From: Spirulina subsalsa FACHB-351
GTDB taxonomy: Bacteria > Cyanobacteriota > Cyanobacteriia > Cyanobacteriales > Spirulinaceae
Assembly (NCBI RefSeq): GCF_026130165.1
Contig: NZ_JAIHOM010000021.1
Coordinates: forward strand, 1 to 53,306
Direction of reading: 5' to 3'
DNA length: 53,306 nt
Position numbers and translations under genes: made by a program
Part shown: piece after piece, positions 35,176-43,793 of the stretch
Layout of the letters: each line of letters begins with the position of its first letter
Numbering within the stretch: position 1 is the first letter of the stretch
The notes under the pieces: generated by a model
Told to the model about the DNA's origin: nothing
Database searches by the model: none
Seen by the model: only the letters and a program-made list of their open reading frames with translations

Positions 35176-37542
35176 TCACTCCCTTGTTTTCAAAACTTCA
35201 ACTAAATTCAACCCGTTTAACTGCCTACGAATCAGAAACCCAGAAATAGCCGCAGCCAATAAAACCGTAATCGACGTAAAAATATAAGTAGACTGTTGAA
35301 TCACCAAAGGAACGCGATACATTTCTGTGTTATAAGCCATCGACATTAACGCCGAGAGACTATAACCAAAAACCATCCCCACAGGAATAGCTAAGACAAT
35401 TAAAATCGCCTGTTCTCCTAACAAAATAAACGCCACCTCACGACGAGAAAAACCGATAATTCGTAAACTAGCTAACTCCCGACTGCGTTCAGACAGAGCA
35501 ATGCGCGCCGAATTATAAACCACGCTAAACGTAATAATCACGGCAAACACTACTAATACACCAGTAAATACCTTCAGGTTTTGACCACTAATTTTCTCAA
35601 AACTATTTAACATTGATTCTCGCGTAGAAATCCCTCCCACGCCCGGCATTTGTTTCAATTGTTCATAAAGAGAGTTAAGAAACTTTGCATCAACCGATAA
35701 ATAAGCCCCGGAAACTGTTGCCCCTTCCTGCATAAATTCATGTAATGCCGTAATATCCATATAGGCATTAAGCCCCACCATTTCCTCAACAAAACCCACC
35801 ACCGGAATTTCTCGCACCGGGCGACTTCCTTCTAATACTTCCACCGTCAGAATATCACCGATTTTGAGATGGAGAATTTCCCCTAACTTTTGGGTCATAA
35901 CGACCCCCTGACTAGGTAAACGGACGGGTCTTAATTGGTCATCTAATAAACGGCGGAATTGGCCTTGGGGATCAATACCAGTGAGGCCCAAACGATACTG
36001 ATAATGCTCATGACGGAGACGTGCTGGCACGGAACGAAAAGTTTCTGACTGTAACACCCCTTGCAATTGGGCGATTTCGTGGCGAGTGCGTGCTGGACGA
36101 GGTTCCGTGAAAACAATGGTCATATCCTCCCGTTGCACTTGACGAAACTGTACATCCATCAGGTGGTTCAAGGCATCGCTTAAGTAATTACCTGTCATGA
36201 GAATGGCCACCGCTACCGCTACCCCAAAGATAGAGAGCGCCGCTTGAATGGGTTTCCGTTCCAAGTTGCGCAGAATAATGCGCCCACTGGGGGAAAATAG
36301 CCCCTGTAAGCCCAGTTGCTCAATAATGGTGGGTTTATACTCCGTGGGGGGTTCCGGGCGCATGGCGACGGCAGGAGGCAGGGCAGCGGCACGATAGACC
36401 GGGATAATCCCCCCCAGAATGGCGGCGATCGCACTAATAGCAATAGCCCCCAAAATCAGGCGAGAATCAGCGTGATAGGTGAGAATCGGAAAACGAAAAT
36501 ACTCGGCATAGAGTTCCGTTAAGCCTTTCCCTAACCATAATCCCGCTAAAGTCCCCAAAATGGATCCGCCCAGAATGATGATCAGGACAAACTTAAGATA
36601 GTGCGCCCCAATACTCATAAAACCGTAGCCAAAGGCTTTAAGTACCCCGATTTGTTCCCGTTGAGTCCCCACTAAACGGGAAAGGACGATATTGAGGAGG
36701 AAAGCGGCAATGGCCAAAAAGATCGTCGGTAACATCGTAGCCGTGACTTCCAAGCTAGTGATCTCGTCGGAGATAATGCGATGGGATAATTGATCCGAAC
36801 GTCCATAGGCCCCCAAACTGCCATAGCCTTCTAGAATATGATCCACTTGGTTGATCACCTCCACCTCCCGCGCTTGTGGGCTGAGAGTGAGGGTAATATT
36901 ATTAAACGCCCCGTCCATATTGAAGGCACTCCCTAGGGCATCCCGACTGATCCACAACAGACCAAAACTTTTACTATCGGGGTAAATATCCGCCCCTCCC
37001 CGTACTTCGTAAATATATTCAGGGGAGAGGGCAATTCCGACAATTTGTAACTGTTGCCAGCGCCCGTTAATCACCGCCCCAATTTTATCCCCAATCTGGA
37101 GATCATTGGCTTCGGCAAAGGCTTCACTAATTAGGATTTCATCTCCTCGATTGGGGGCAATATAGCGACCTTGGCTAATATGAATATTATTTAAACGGGG
37201 ATGTTGTTGGGGAGGAATGGAAATTAAGCGTCCGGTGGCGGGTTCTAGGCGATCGGGTAAGTTTAAGTTAACATCCACTACAATCCGGGTTTCTGTTTGG
37301 GCAACTCCGGGTATATCCTGAATCCTTGCTTCTAAGGAGTTGGGGGCGCGTTTGACACTGGCGAAAATCTCGGCAAAATGGTAACGGTCGTAATAGGTGT
37401 TTTGGGTGAGTTGGAGGGAGTTGTAAGCACTTTGAGCCATGACAAAGCAAGCAATCCCACAAGCAACTACTAACGCAATGGCTAGGGCTTGCCCCCACAA
37501 TCGTCCTAAATCCCGGAATAGTTTACGGTCTAGTGCTTGCAT
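35176..37542 (-). CDS. ABC transporter permease with two FtsX domains
   Basis: 788 residues from ATG 37542, preceded by GAGGAG; a GTG one codon earlier overlaps that site. Topology: N-terminal transmembrane helix (~20-37), large periplasmic domain, three helices (~275-390), another helix near 440 that begins the second repeat (IFGVAVAVAILMTGNYLSDA), a second periplasmic domain, and three C-terminal helices (~670-780). FtsX motifs include RLVGTQREQIGVLKAFGYG and ASLRIIGFSRREVAFILLGE. It resembles YbbP-like duplicated FtsX permeases rather than the short DevC. It likely exports a lipid-like or hydrophobic substrate with the HlyD adaptor and the ATPase at 32.7 kb; substrate unknown. Confidence 0.92.
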   Translation of the reverse strand: MQALDRKLFRDLGRLWGQALAIALVVACGIACFVMAQSAYNSLQLTQNTYYDRYHFAEIFASVKRAPNSLEARIQDIPGVAQTETRIVVDVNLNLPDRLEPATGRLISIPPQQHPRLNNIHISQGRYIAPNRGDEILISEAFAEANDLQIGDKIGAVINGRWQQLQIVGIALSPEYIYEVRGGADIYPDSKSFGLLWISRDALGSAFNMDGAFNNITLTLSPQAREVEVINQVDHILEGYGSLGAYGRSDQLSHRIISDEITSLEVTATMLPTIFLAIAAFLLNIVLSRLVGTQREQIGVLKAFGYGFMSIGAHYLKFVLIIILGGSILGTLAGLWLGKGLTELYAEYFRFPILTYHADSRLILGAIAISAIAAILGGIIPVYRAAALPPAVAMRPEPPTEYKPTIIEQLGLQGLFSPSGRIILRNLERKPIQAALSIFGVAVAVAILMTGNYLSDALNHLMDVQFRQVQREDMTIVFTEPRPARTRHEIAQLQGVLQSETFRSVPARLRHEHYQYRLGLTGIDPQGQFRRLLDDQLRPVRLPSQGVVMTQKLGEILHLKIGDILTVEVLEGSRPVREIPVVGFVEEMVGLNAYMDITALHEFMQEGATVSGAYLSVDAKFLNSLYEQLKQMPGVGGISTRESMLNSFEKISGQNLKVFTGVLVVFAVIITFSVVYNSARIALSERSRELASLRIIGFSRREVAFILLGEQAILIVLAIPVGMVFGYSLSALMSMAYNTEMYRVPLVIQQSTYIFTSITVLLAAAISGFLIRRQLNGLNLVEVLKTRE

Positions 37543-37675
37543 CACTCCTCAAGTATCAGGCCTTGTCCCCATTCTGACAATTCAGCCCTAGGAGTTGGCA
37601 CTTTTGAGCAATTTTTTAAGGTTAAGTTTATCTTTGCATCGGACTTGCTGAATAACTCTACTCGTAGGGCTAGGG

Positions 37676-37778
37676 AATTGATAATTGATAATTGATAATT
37701 GATAATTAATACATCTGGGGAGCAGGGGAGCGGGGGAGCAGGGGAGAGGGGGAGCAGGGGAGCAGGGGAGTGGGGGAG
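37676..37778. repeat. ATTGATAATT and GAGCAGGG tandem repeats
   Basis: A block of ATTGATAATTGATAATT (37676-37708) is followed by GGGGAGCAGGGGAGCGGGGGAG-type octamers to 37778. The G-rich octamer recurs near 52790 and 53260-53306, and inverted at 23255-23282. No gene is seen between the permease start and 37781. Confidence 0.85.
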
Positions 37779-37780
37779 AG

Positions 37781-38221
37781 TCAGGATTTAAAGGGCTTTA
37801 ACCACTGTTGATTTAATGCCAGATCGAGGGCTAGGCGGGCGATGAGGAAACAAAAGACGCTCTCAACCCCTAAAACGATAAAAAGGGCGAAACTGTCGGT
37901 AAAACGGGCTTCTATTTCGATTCCTGCACCAGCCCGGACTAAACCGAAGGCTAACACCGCCCCATCTTTGAGGTGGGAATTTTGATCGGTGCGGATGATG
38001 TAGCGGTAGGTGACACCGAAGAGAAAACCACTCAAGAGGGCGATCGCACCTTTGACCAGCCAAGTGAGATCCCAGACCAAGGCTCCAAACCAGAAGCTGT
38101 GCAACAGGGCAATCCCTACCGCCATAGCACTAAAACTCACTGCACCTAAAAACCCGGCTTTTAAAGATTCTCGTCGTTCTCCGTTTAAATTATCCACGTC
38201 TGACTTTTGAGGGAACATCAT
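37781..38221 (-). CDS. Conserved hypothetical membrane protein
   Basis: 146 residues from ATG 38221 (a second ATG follows directly). Four hydrophobic segments at about 22-45, 50-70, 85-102 and 110-135 (for example FLGAVSFSAMAVGIALLHSF and GAIALLSGFLFGVTYRYIIR). The FGLVRAGAGIEIE motif is characteristic of a cyanobacterial family I have seen but cannot name. Divergent from petN, whose start is 54 bp away. Function unknown. Confidence 0.75.
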   Translation of the reverse strand: MMFPQKSDVDNLNGERRESLKAGFLGAVSFSAMAVGIALLHSFWFGALVWDLTWLVKGAIALLSGFLFGVTYRYIIRTDQNSHLKDGAVLAFGLVRAGAGIEIEARFTDSFALFIVLGVESVFCFLIARLALDLALNQQWLKPFKS

Positions 38222-38274
38222 TGGTTATGATAGTATTTGCAGTTGTGCAAATGAAATTATTTTAAGAAGTTGCT

Positions 38275-38364
38275 ATGGATATCTTAAGCTTAGGTTGGGT
38301 TGGCGTTCTGGCTTTATTCACTTGGTCGATTGCGATGGTGGTGTGGGCGCGCAACGGGTTCTAA
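38275..38364 (+). CDS. petN: Cytochrome b6f complex subunit PetN
   Basis: 29 residues, [20 protein letters not shown] then MVVWARNGF, which is the conserved PetN sequence: one transmembrane helix and the RNGF end. PetN (subunit VIII) is a small essential subunit of the cytochrome b6f complex in the thylakoid membrane. Start is ATG 38275; TTAAGAAG lies upstream as a weak ribosome binding site. A second tiny membrane-protein frame begins 4 bases after the stop. Confidence 0.95.
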   Translation: MDILSLGWVGVLALFTWSIAMVVWARNGF

Positions 38365-38368
38365 GATC

Positions 38369-38530
38369 GTGGAAAATTTAAGTGTGGCCAATTTTCCGGT
38401 TTTAGATGTTCTCTTTTTAGCGGCGATCGCCCTCCTGATCATCATCAGTGGGGGAATCCTCTACCTGTCCGTGATTGAATGGCGCGATCGCCGTCGCCAA
38501 TCGAGTGACAAAAAACTGGGCAAATCCTGA
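38369..38530 (+). CDS. Small single-pass membrane protein downstream of petN
   Basis: 53 residues if started at GTG 38369, four bases after the petN stop. One transmembrane segment (LDVLFLAAIALLIIISGGIL, ~13-33) is followed by a basic end (EWRDRRRQSSDKK). No family recognised. The close spacing suggests co-translation with petN. The frame is open further upstream inside petN, so the start is uncertain, but the hydrophobic-then-basic pattern looks like a real protein. Confidence 0.6.
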   Translation: MENLSVANFPVLDVLFLAAIALLIIISGGILYLSVIEWRDRRRQSSDKKLGKS

Positions 38531-38574
38531 GTTTTAACCCCATTGCCCCTCTTGTACCCCCCCCCTCTTGTTCC

Positions 38575-38635
38575 CCCCTTCCAAAGGGGGGCTAGGGGGG
38601 ATAAGTCCATTGAAAAGGGGGGCTAGGGAGGATAA
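38575..38635. repeat. AAAGGGGGGCTAGGGGGGAT palindromic repeat
   Basis: CCCCCCTT-cca-AAGGGGGG-like palindrome with the GGGGGGCTAGG box repeated twice. Related to 20143-20177. Confidence 0.6.
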
Positions 38636-38700
38636 TTCTTTCCATCTTCTCGTCATTAGAAGGAGGAGTGGGAGTCCTGCCATTCCCCAGCGCTAAAACA

Positions 38701-38743
38701 AAAAAACCCGACTCCTCAAGGGGAATACCCTTGAGAAATCAGG
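38701..38743 (-). terminator. Rho-independent terminator of the encapsulin cargo gene
   Basis: On the minus strand, just past the cargo stop codon, CTCAAGGG and CCCTTGAG (38735-38715) pair within a longer imperfect stem (CCTGATTT...GAGTCGGG), followed by seven T. A strong end for the SrpI-cargo transcript. Confidence 0.8.
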
Positions 38744-38754
38744 TGATAAACGCA

Positions 38755-41058
38755 CTAGCCTAATTGCTTCTGTCTCAGCCGTTCCAAAGCCTGAACCAAA
38801 GTATCAACTTCCCCTTTTGTATTGTAAAACGCCAAAGAAGGACGAACAGTTGCTTCTAGACCAAAGCGTCGTAGAATCGGCTGGGCGCAATGATGTCCAG
38901 TTCGCACAGCAATCCCCTCTTGGTTCAACGCTTGTCCCACCGTTTCCACTGGAAACCCATCCAAGACAAACGACAGAACAGCCGCTTTCTCCGGAGCAGT
39001 ACCAATTAAATGCAGCCCCGGAATACAGCTTAAACCGGCCGTGGCATATTCCAGCAATTCATGTTCATAGCTGGCAATATTCCCCAAACCAAGCCGTTGA
39101 ACATAGTCCAGTGCTGTTGCTAATCCCACAGCATCCGCAATATTCCCCGTCCCCGCTTCAAAACGGGCTGGACTATTTTGATACACCGTCCGTTCAAAGG
39201 TGACATCAACAATCATATTGCCCCCTGTTTGCCAAGGAGGACTCGCATTGAGTAAGTCTTCTCGACCATAAACCACCCCAATTCCCGTCGGACCAAAGAT
39301 TTTATGACCGGAAAAAACAAACCAATCACAACCGAGGTGTTGAACATCCACCGGAATATGGGACACCGACTGAGCGCCATCTAACAGCACCTTCGCCCCG
39401 ACTTGATGCGCCAAAGCAATCATCTCGGCGGCCGGGGTAATCGTTCCCAAGGCATTGGATACCTGGGAAAAAGCCACTAATTTCGTGCGGGGATTCAGCA
39501 GTTGTTGATACTCCTCTAACACAATTTGGCCTTGATTATCCACCGGAGCAATGCGCAGTTTAGCCCCTGTCCATTTGGCCAGTTGTTGCCACGGGACGAT
39601 ATTGGCATGGTGTTCCAAATGACTTAGAACAATCTCATCCCCCGCTTGCAAGTTGTGTCGGCCCCAGCTTTTCGCAACGAGATTAATCCCCTCAGTCGTG
39701 CCGCGCACAAAGATAATTTCATTGCTGGAGGAAGCATTAAGGAAGCGACGCACAGTTTCCCGCGCTGCTTCGTAGGCATCCGTTGAGCGGGCAGCTAGTT
39801 CATGGGCTGCACGATGGACATTAGAGTTCTCGTGGGAGTAGTAGTAAGCTAACCGATCAATCACCGCTTGGGGTTTTTGGGTGGTTGCCGCATTGTCAAA
39901 CCAGATTAAAGGTTTACCATTGATCCGTTCTCCGAGAATAGGGAAATCACGGCGGATCGTTTCCACGTCAAAAATATCGTGGTTTTGCCCCTGCACTTCA
40001 ACCCCAAGGGGCAGAATTAAAGGATGAATAGCAGAATGGGATGCAGGCTGCCCAGCATGGGGTTGAGCTTGTTGGTAATAGGACTCTGCTTCCTTGGCGT
40101 TAGGAGTCTCTTGCCCCAAGGATTGTACTGGCAGTGGCTCTGAACTTAACTCTTCTAAAAAGTAAAAGTGAGAGGTTGCTGTTGGCAGAGATGGCGCAGG
40201 CGGAGAAGCCGGATTCGCCAATTGGGGAATCTCTGAGGGGGCATAGGCTGTAAAGGCTTGGGGATGACCTAGACTGCGCCCCTCTGGGAGAGCATCGACC
40301 CTTAGCTCTGGGGAGAGATGGGGGTGATGAAGCGGTAAGGAGGGAGCCGCTATCCCCCCATCCGTGAGTTGGTTTAGTTCGGCTGGACTGTCCGGGACGA
40401 ATCCGGGAGTATTCCCCAGACTGGGGTCAACGGTGAGGGGATTCACGCCCTGCACCCCCGATGGCTCAGGATGACTGATCGGCACGGGAGGCCCCAAATG
40501 AGCCAGTTGGGTAAGTTCGGCCGGACTATCTGGGACGAATCCGGGGGGATTGACCAAATTAGGTCCCAAGGTTAGGGTGTCAACTCCCGGTAATCCTGCT
40601 GGACTCGGGCGACTGAGGGTTAAGGAAGGGGTCGGAATCCCCGGATGGGCTGGCTGGGGTGGCTCTAGCGGGGTGTCCGGTGCTAGTCCTTGGAGGTTTC
40701 CCACTCCCTCGGCTGTGGTTAAGCTGTTGGAGAGATCCACACTGGGTTCTCCTGTGAAAAACTGAGGTTGGTTGAGCGGTAAGGAGGGGGGGACGGAACT
40801 CCCGACTGGGGGAATGTCCTGACTGTGGGATTTACCGGGGTCAACGACTTGGGAGATGGGGGGGGTTGGGGGGGAGAATCCCTCAAGCGAACTCTTTTGC
40901 ATTTCTTGGAAGAAAGCCTGAGCGAGTTGCTCTAAAGTGTCCGTCTGAAAGAGGGGGTTGATCTGATCTCCCCGCCCATCTGTCACGGACGGACTGGGGG
41001 TTAAATTGGGGGGCAGATTGCCAACCGAATCCGCCCTAGAGAATTCCGGATTAGGCAT
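38755..41058 (-). CDS. Cysteine desulfurase, family 2A encapsulin cargo protein
   Basis: 767 residues from ATG 41058. Residues ~362-767 are a SufS-type desulfurase: FDVETIRRDFPILGERING, WFDNAATTQKPQAVID, PLP lysine in DWFVFSGHKIFGPTGIG, and the catalytic-Cys loop VRTGHHCAQPILRRFG. It takes sulfur from cysteine, giving alanine and a persulfide. Residues 1-~360 are a Pro/Ser-rich disordered region absent from ordinary SufS (~410 residues), with four imperfect ~46-50-residue repeats (about 125, 174, 220, 272) around FVPDSPAEL.QL. Such N-terminal extensions target the desulfurase to family 2A encapsulin shells. The start overlaps the shell gene's stop as TAATG, so shell and cargo are translationally coupled. 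Confidence 0.92.
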   Translation of the reverse strand: MPNPEFSRADSVGNLPPNLTPSPSVTDGRGDQINPLFQTDTLEQLAQAFFQEMQKSSLEGFSPPTPPISQVVDPGKSHSQDIPPVGSSVPPSLPLNQPQFFTGEPSVDLSNSLTTAEGVGNLQGLAPDTPLEPPQPAHPGIPTPSLTLSRPSPAGLPGVDTLTLGPNLVNPPGFVPDSPAELTQLAHLGPPVPISHPEPSGVQGVNPLTVDPSLGNTPGFVPDSPAELNQLTDGGIAAPSLPLHHPHLSPELRVDALPEGRSLGHPQAFTAYAPSEIPQLANPASPPAPSLPTATSHFYFLEELSSEPLPVQSLGQETPNAKEAESYYQQAQPHAGQPASHSAIHPLILPLGVEVQGQNHDIFDVETIRRDFPILGERINGKPLIWFDNAATTQKPQAVIDRLAYYYSHENSNVHRAAHELAARSTDAYEAARETVRRFLNASSSNEIIFVRGTTEGINLVAKSWGRHNLQAGDEIVLSHLEHHANIVPWQQLAKWTGAKLRIAPVDNQGQIVLEEYQQLLNPRTKLVAFSQVSNALGTITPAAEMIALAHQVGAKVLLDGAQSVSHIPVDVQHLGCDWFVFSGHKIFGPTGIGVVYGREDLLNASPPWQTGGNMIVDVTFERTVYQNSPARFEAGTGNIADAVGLATALDYVQRLGLGNIASYEHELLEYATAGLSCIPGLHLIGTAPEKAAVLSFVLDGFPVETVGQALNQEGIAVRTGHHCAQPILRRFGLEATVRPSLAFYNTKGEVDTLVQALERLRQKQLG

Positions 41059-41981
41059 TAGTAGGTGTGGTATTGGTTGACATCAACATTCTCAAGCACG
41101 GCTGCTGCATCATCAGTCAGAATGGCTAAGGAGCAGTAGAGGGAAACGAGATAGGATGCGATCGCCTTACGACTGATCCCCATAAAACGCACAGATAAAC
41201 CAGGCCCCTGTTGACCGGGCAAATTGGGTTGATACAAGCCCACAACCCCTTGACGGGACGAGCCAACTCGCATCAACAAAATATTGGTTTTACCTTGATC
41301 ATTGATCGTGAGTTTGTCCGATGGAATTAGGGGAACACCGCGCCAAGTAATGAAGGGGGAACCAAATAAAGAAATGGTTGCAGGGGGAACTCCGCGACGA
41401 GTGGCCTCCCGACCAAAGGCCGCGATCGCTTTGGGATGGGCAAGAAAAAAGGCCGGTTCTTTCCACACTTTCACTAACAACTCATCCAAATCATCCGGAG
41501 TCGGTGCAAGACCACGAGGCTGGACTTTTTGACTGTCAGCAACGTTATGGAGCAAGCCGTACTCAGGATTATTGATCAATTCGTTTTCTTGACGTTCTTT
41601 GAGAATTTCAATGGTCAAGCGCAACTGTTCCTGAATTTGATCATGGGGGCTGCTGTAAAGGTCAGAGACTCGGGTATGAACATCCACCACGGTATTAACT
41701 GCACTCAGGAAATACTCCCGGGGGCTTTCTTCATAATCCACAAAGGTTTCTGGTAATTCCCGCTCATCCCGTTCTGAGCAAGCCACTTCGACCTGAGAGG
41801 GATTTTTCACTTTGTTTAAGCGGTAAATCCCCGCTTCCACAGGGGTCCAATGGAGTAGACGGATAAACCAACGAGGGCTAATGGTTTCCAATTGGGGAAT
41901 GGTTTTGGTGGCATTCGCCAACTGGCGAGCGGCAACGTCGTTAACGGCTAGTTGGAGTTCAGGATTTTGATTGTTGGTCAT
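41058..41981 (-). CDS. srpI: Family 2A encapsulin shell protein (SrpI-like)
   Basis: 307 residues from ATG 41981, the length of SrpI (no cyclic-nucleotide domain, so family 2A rather than 2B). Features: N-arm ELQLAVNDVAARQLANATKT, RWFIRLLHWTPVEAGIYRLN, the HK97-fold body with LINNPEYGLLHNV, FFLAHPKAIAAFGREATRRG, and GLSVRFMGISRKAIASYLVS near the C-terminus. Family 2A encapsulins form ~25 nm icosahedral shells; in Synechococcus elongatus SrpI is induced by sulfur starvation and encloses a cysteine desulfurase. The cargo gene follows with TAATG overlap, and a serine acetyltransferase gene lies upstream on the same strand. Earlier annotations call this family a cyclic nucleotide-binding or phage coat-like protein. 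Confidence 0.93.
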   Translation of the reverse strand: MTNNQNPELQLAVNDVAARQLANATKTIPQLETISPRWFIRLLHWTPVEAGIYRLNKVKNPSQVEVACSERDERELPETFVDYEESPREYFLSAVNTVVDVHTRVSDLYSSPHDQIQEQLRLTIEILKERQENELINNPEYGLLHNVADSQKVQPRGLAPTPDDLDELLVKVWKEPAFFLAHPKAIAAFGREATRRGVPPATISLFGSPFITWRGVPLIPSDKLTINDQGKTNILLMRVGSSRQGVVGLYQPNLPGQQGPGLSVRFMGISRKAIASYLVSLYCSLAILTDDAAAVLENVDVNQYHTY

Positions 41982-42066
41982 GGATTTATACTCCTAAAGT
42001 GGCGGGGAAACGGGTTTGCACCCTATCCCTTTAAATGTGAAAATGCTAGGAAAACACCAGTCTCCC

Positions 42067-42096
42067 AATGGCAAGGTTAAGGGCAACCTTGCCATT
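42067..42096. promoter_or_regulatory. Perfect 12-bp hairpin between srpH and srpI
   Basis: AATGGCAAGGTT (42067-42078) and AACCTTGCCATT (42085-42096) enclose a 6-nt loop. On the gene-sense (minus) strand it is not followed by a T run, so an mRNA-stabilising or processing hairpin that lets srpI/cargo levels differ from srpH is more likely than a terminator. On the plus strand an A-rich stretch follows. Confidence 0.6.
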
Positions 42097-42176
42097 AGAA
42101 AAAAGCGGTGCATTGTCTGTATAGGCGGGGGATTCCTCTTTATAGCCGTGAGTTCGGAAACTAGGGCGTGGGGCGT

Positions 42177-43139
42177 TTAGATCCCAGCACCCGCGTCAAA
42201 AATCTCCTCTCGTACTTGTGCTTGGGAGACAAAGGCTCCCGGTGGAACACTACGAGTCAACCACACATTGCCGCCTATGGTTGCTGCCTGACCTATGGTG
42301 ACTCGACCCAAGATGGTCGCTCCTGAGTAAATCACTACATCGTCTTCAATCACTGGGTGTCGCGCATGACCTTTCACTAAACTGCCCGACTCATCCCGGG
42401 GAAAACTTTTCGCCCCTAGGGTAACGGCCTGATAAATACGAACGCGATCGCCAATAATCGTCGTTTCGCCAATCACGACCCCAGTCCCATGATCAATAAA
42501 AAAACCTTGACCAATGGAAGCCCCCGGATGAATGTCAATCCCCGTGATGGAATGACCGATTTCGGCAATCATCCGTGCTAATAGGGAAGAGTGGAGGCAA
42601 TAGAGGGCGTGAGCAATGCGATGATAAGTAATGGCCGTAATGCCGGGGTAACAAAACAACACCTCATCTAGGTTTTTAGCCGCCGGATCCCCTCGGTAAG
42701 CCGCTACCACATCACTTTCCAACAACGTCTTAAACTGCGGCAGTTGTTGAGCAAAAGCTTGGACAGTTGCCCGGGCTTGGGCTTTAATTTGTTGCTCCTG
42801 CCATTGACATTCCGGTTGGATTAAATACTGCTCCCGACGGATTTGTTCTTCTAAGAGTTGCAAGGCCTCGTTTAAAGTATGACCTACAAAATAACGGGTA
42901 GAGGTTTCCCCAAGGTCAGGATTGCCAAAGTGGAAAGGAAAGAGAGCCGCCCTTAACAGATTGACAATCCGTAGCAATACCTCACGGGACGGCAAAGGCA
43001 CATGGGTACGTTCTGGCGACCAACTTTGAAAAGACTGACGACGAGGTTCGGAAAGGGCTGTGATGACATCATCTAAATCCCAAGTTGCCATCCTTGGGAC
43101 AGGAGAAGAGGTAAAAGTAATAAAGCGATCGCTAGTCAT
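42177..43139 (-). CDS. srpH: Serine O-acetyltransferase (EpsC/SrpH type)
   Basis: 320 residues from ATG 43139. The N-terminal helical domain (~1-190, [20 protein letters not shown] and [15 protein letters not shown]) precedes a left-handed beta-helix of hexapeptide repeats: [40 protein letters not shown], and [20 protein letters not shown]. The DHGTG and H residues form the acetyl-CoA/serine site. It makes O-acetylserine, the precursor for cysteine. The start overlaps the end of the truncated cysteine synthase frame by 8 bp. Placement upstream of the encapsulin gene matches srpG-srpH-srpI in Synechococcus, as remembered. SrpH-type enzymes are longer than CysE. Confidence 0.93.
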   Translation of the reverse strand: MTSDRFITFTSSPVPRMATWDLDDVITALSEPRRQSFQSWSPERTHVPLPSREVLLRIVNLLRAALFPFHFGNPDLGETSTRYFVGHTLNEALQLLEEQIRREQYLIQPECQWQEQQIKAQARATVQAFAQQLPQFKTLLESDVVAAYRGDPAAKNLDEVLFCYPGITAITYHRIAHALYCLHSSLLARMIAEIGHSITGIDIHPGASIGQGFFIDHGTGVVIGETTIIGDRVRIYQAVTLGAKSFPRDESGSLVKGHARHPVIEDDVVIYSGATILGRVTIGQAATIGGNVWLTRSVPPGAFVSQAQVREEIFDAGAGI

Positions 43140-43488
43140 CTAACACTAAGTTAGCCCCATAAGCACGTAGCAGTTTCCGCCGCTCTAAACTCATAGTCTC
43201 AGGCATGGTTAAGGTCAGAGGAATTCCTTTGGCGGCAGCGACAAAAGCTAGGGCAATCCCTGTATTCCCACTGGTCGGCTCAACAATTTCTTTACCAGGA
43301 CCGAGCAATCCCTGTTCTTCGGCATCCCAGATCATTGCTGCACCAATCCGACATTTTACCGAATAAGCCGGATTGCGACCTTCAATTTTGGCTAACACAG
43401 TGGCCTGAGCATCACCAACTACACGGTTTAAGCGAACCAAGGGAGTCCGACCAATGGAAAGACTATTGTCTGAGTACCATTTCGTCAT
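43132..43488 (-). pseudogene. srpG: Cysteine synthase (CysK/SrpG), N-terminal stump
   Basis: 118 residues from ATG 43488 (AGGA eight bases upstream). It begins as a standard O-acetylserine sulfhydrylase: [23 protein letters not shown] lysine K45 in [12 protein letters not shown], and the substrate loop [13 protein letters not shown], then [18 protein letters not shown] and stop. A complete enzyme has ~310-320 residues and needs the second domain, including the GTGGT phosphate-binding loop. About 200 residues are missing. The stop TAG lies within the srpH start region (ATGACTAG), so the reading frame was cut exactly at the gene junction, presumably by an in-phase deletion. The stump should be inactive. 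Confidence 0.85.
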
Positions 43489-43744
43489 AATTCTTGTCCT
43501 GATTGATATTCCAATTGCTTTTTCAGCCATCAACAAAGGCTAACCTCTACCAAGTTAGATGTCTTCAGGTGCAATATAAAATTTTTTGAGTTGTATTTCG
43601 TTTTTATCCTATATGACTTGAAAAACATTCCTATTTTTTTTACAATTTCTTTAGGTTTACTGGAAAATGCTGATTCTCTTATTAGCTGTGATGGGGTGAA
43701 TTCACTCAGAAAAAATATCGTTTTATAATTTTTTGGTTATACTA

Positions 43745-43766
43745 TTTTGAAATTTGCATTTCAAAA
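43745..43766. promoter_or_regulatory. 22-bp palindrome, candidate regulator operator
   Basis: TTTTGAAAT (43745-43753), TTGC, ATTTCAAAA (43758-43766): a perfect 9-bp inverted repeat with a 4-bp centre, a geometry typical of dimeric helix-turn-helix regulator sites. It lies 15 bp upstream of the -35 element of the divergent promoter. Confidence 0.55.
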
Positions 43767-43793
43767 CATTTTTAATTCACTTGAAAATGTTTT
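43763..43793. promoter_or_regulatory. Second palindrome overlapping the -35 element
   Basis: AAAACATTTT (43763-43772) and AAAATGTTTT (43784-43793) are perfect 10-bp arms 11 nt apart. The right arm covers part of the -35 element TTGAAA (43781-43786), so a bound protein would block RNA polymerase. Confidence 0.5.

Noticed and set aside
34982-35179. Minus-strand frame of 65 codons with ITYSPLPITYSPLP pattern
   Set aside because: Pure translation of the heptamer minisatellite; no start signal and no protein-like composition.
37781-38221. Assignment as a photosystem or b6f assembly factor because of divergence from petN
   Set aside because: No sequence motif supports it; proximity to petN alone is not enough.
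41058-41981. Phage capsid gene or prophage remnant
   Set aside because: The HK97-like protein is a SrpI-type encapsulin with cargo gene, and no phage genes are present.
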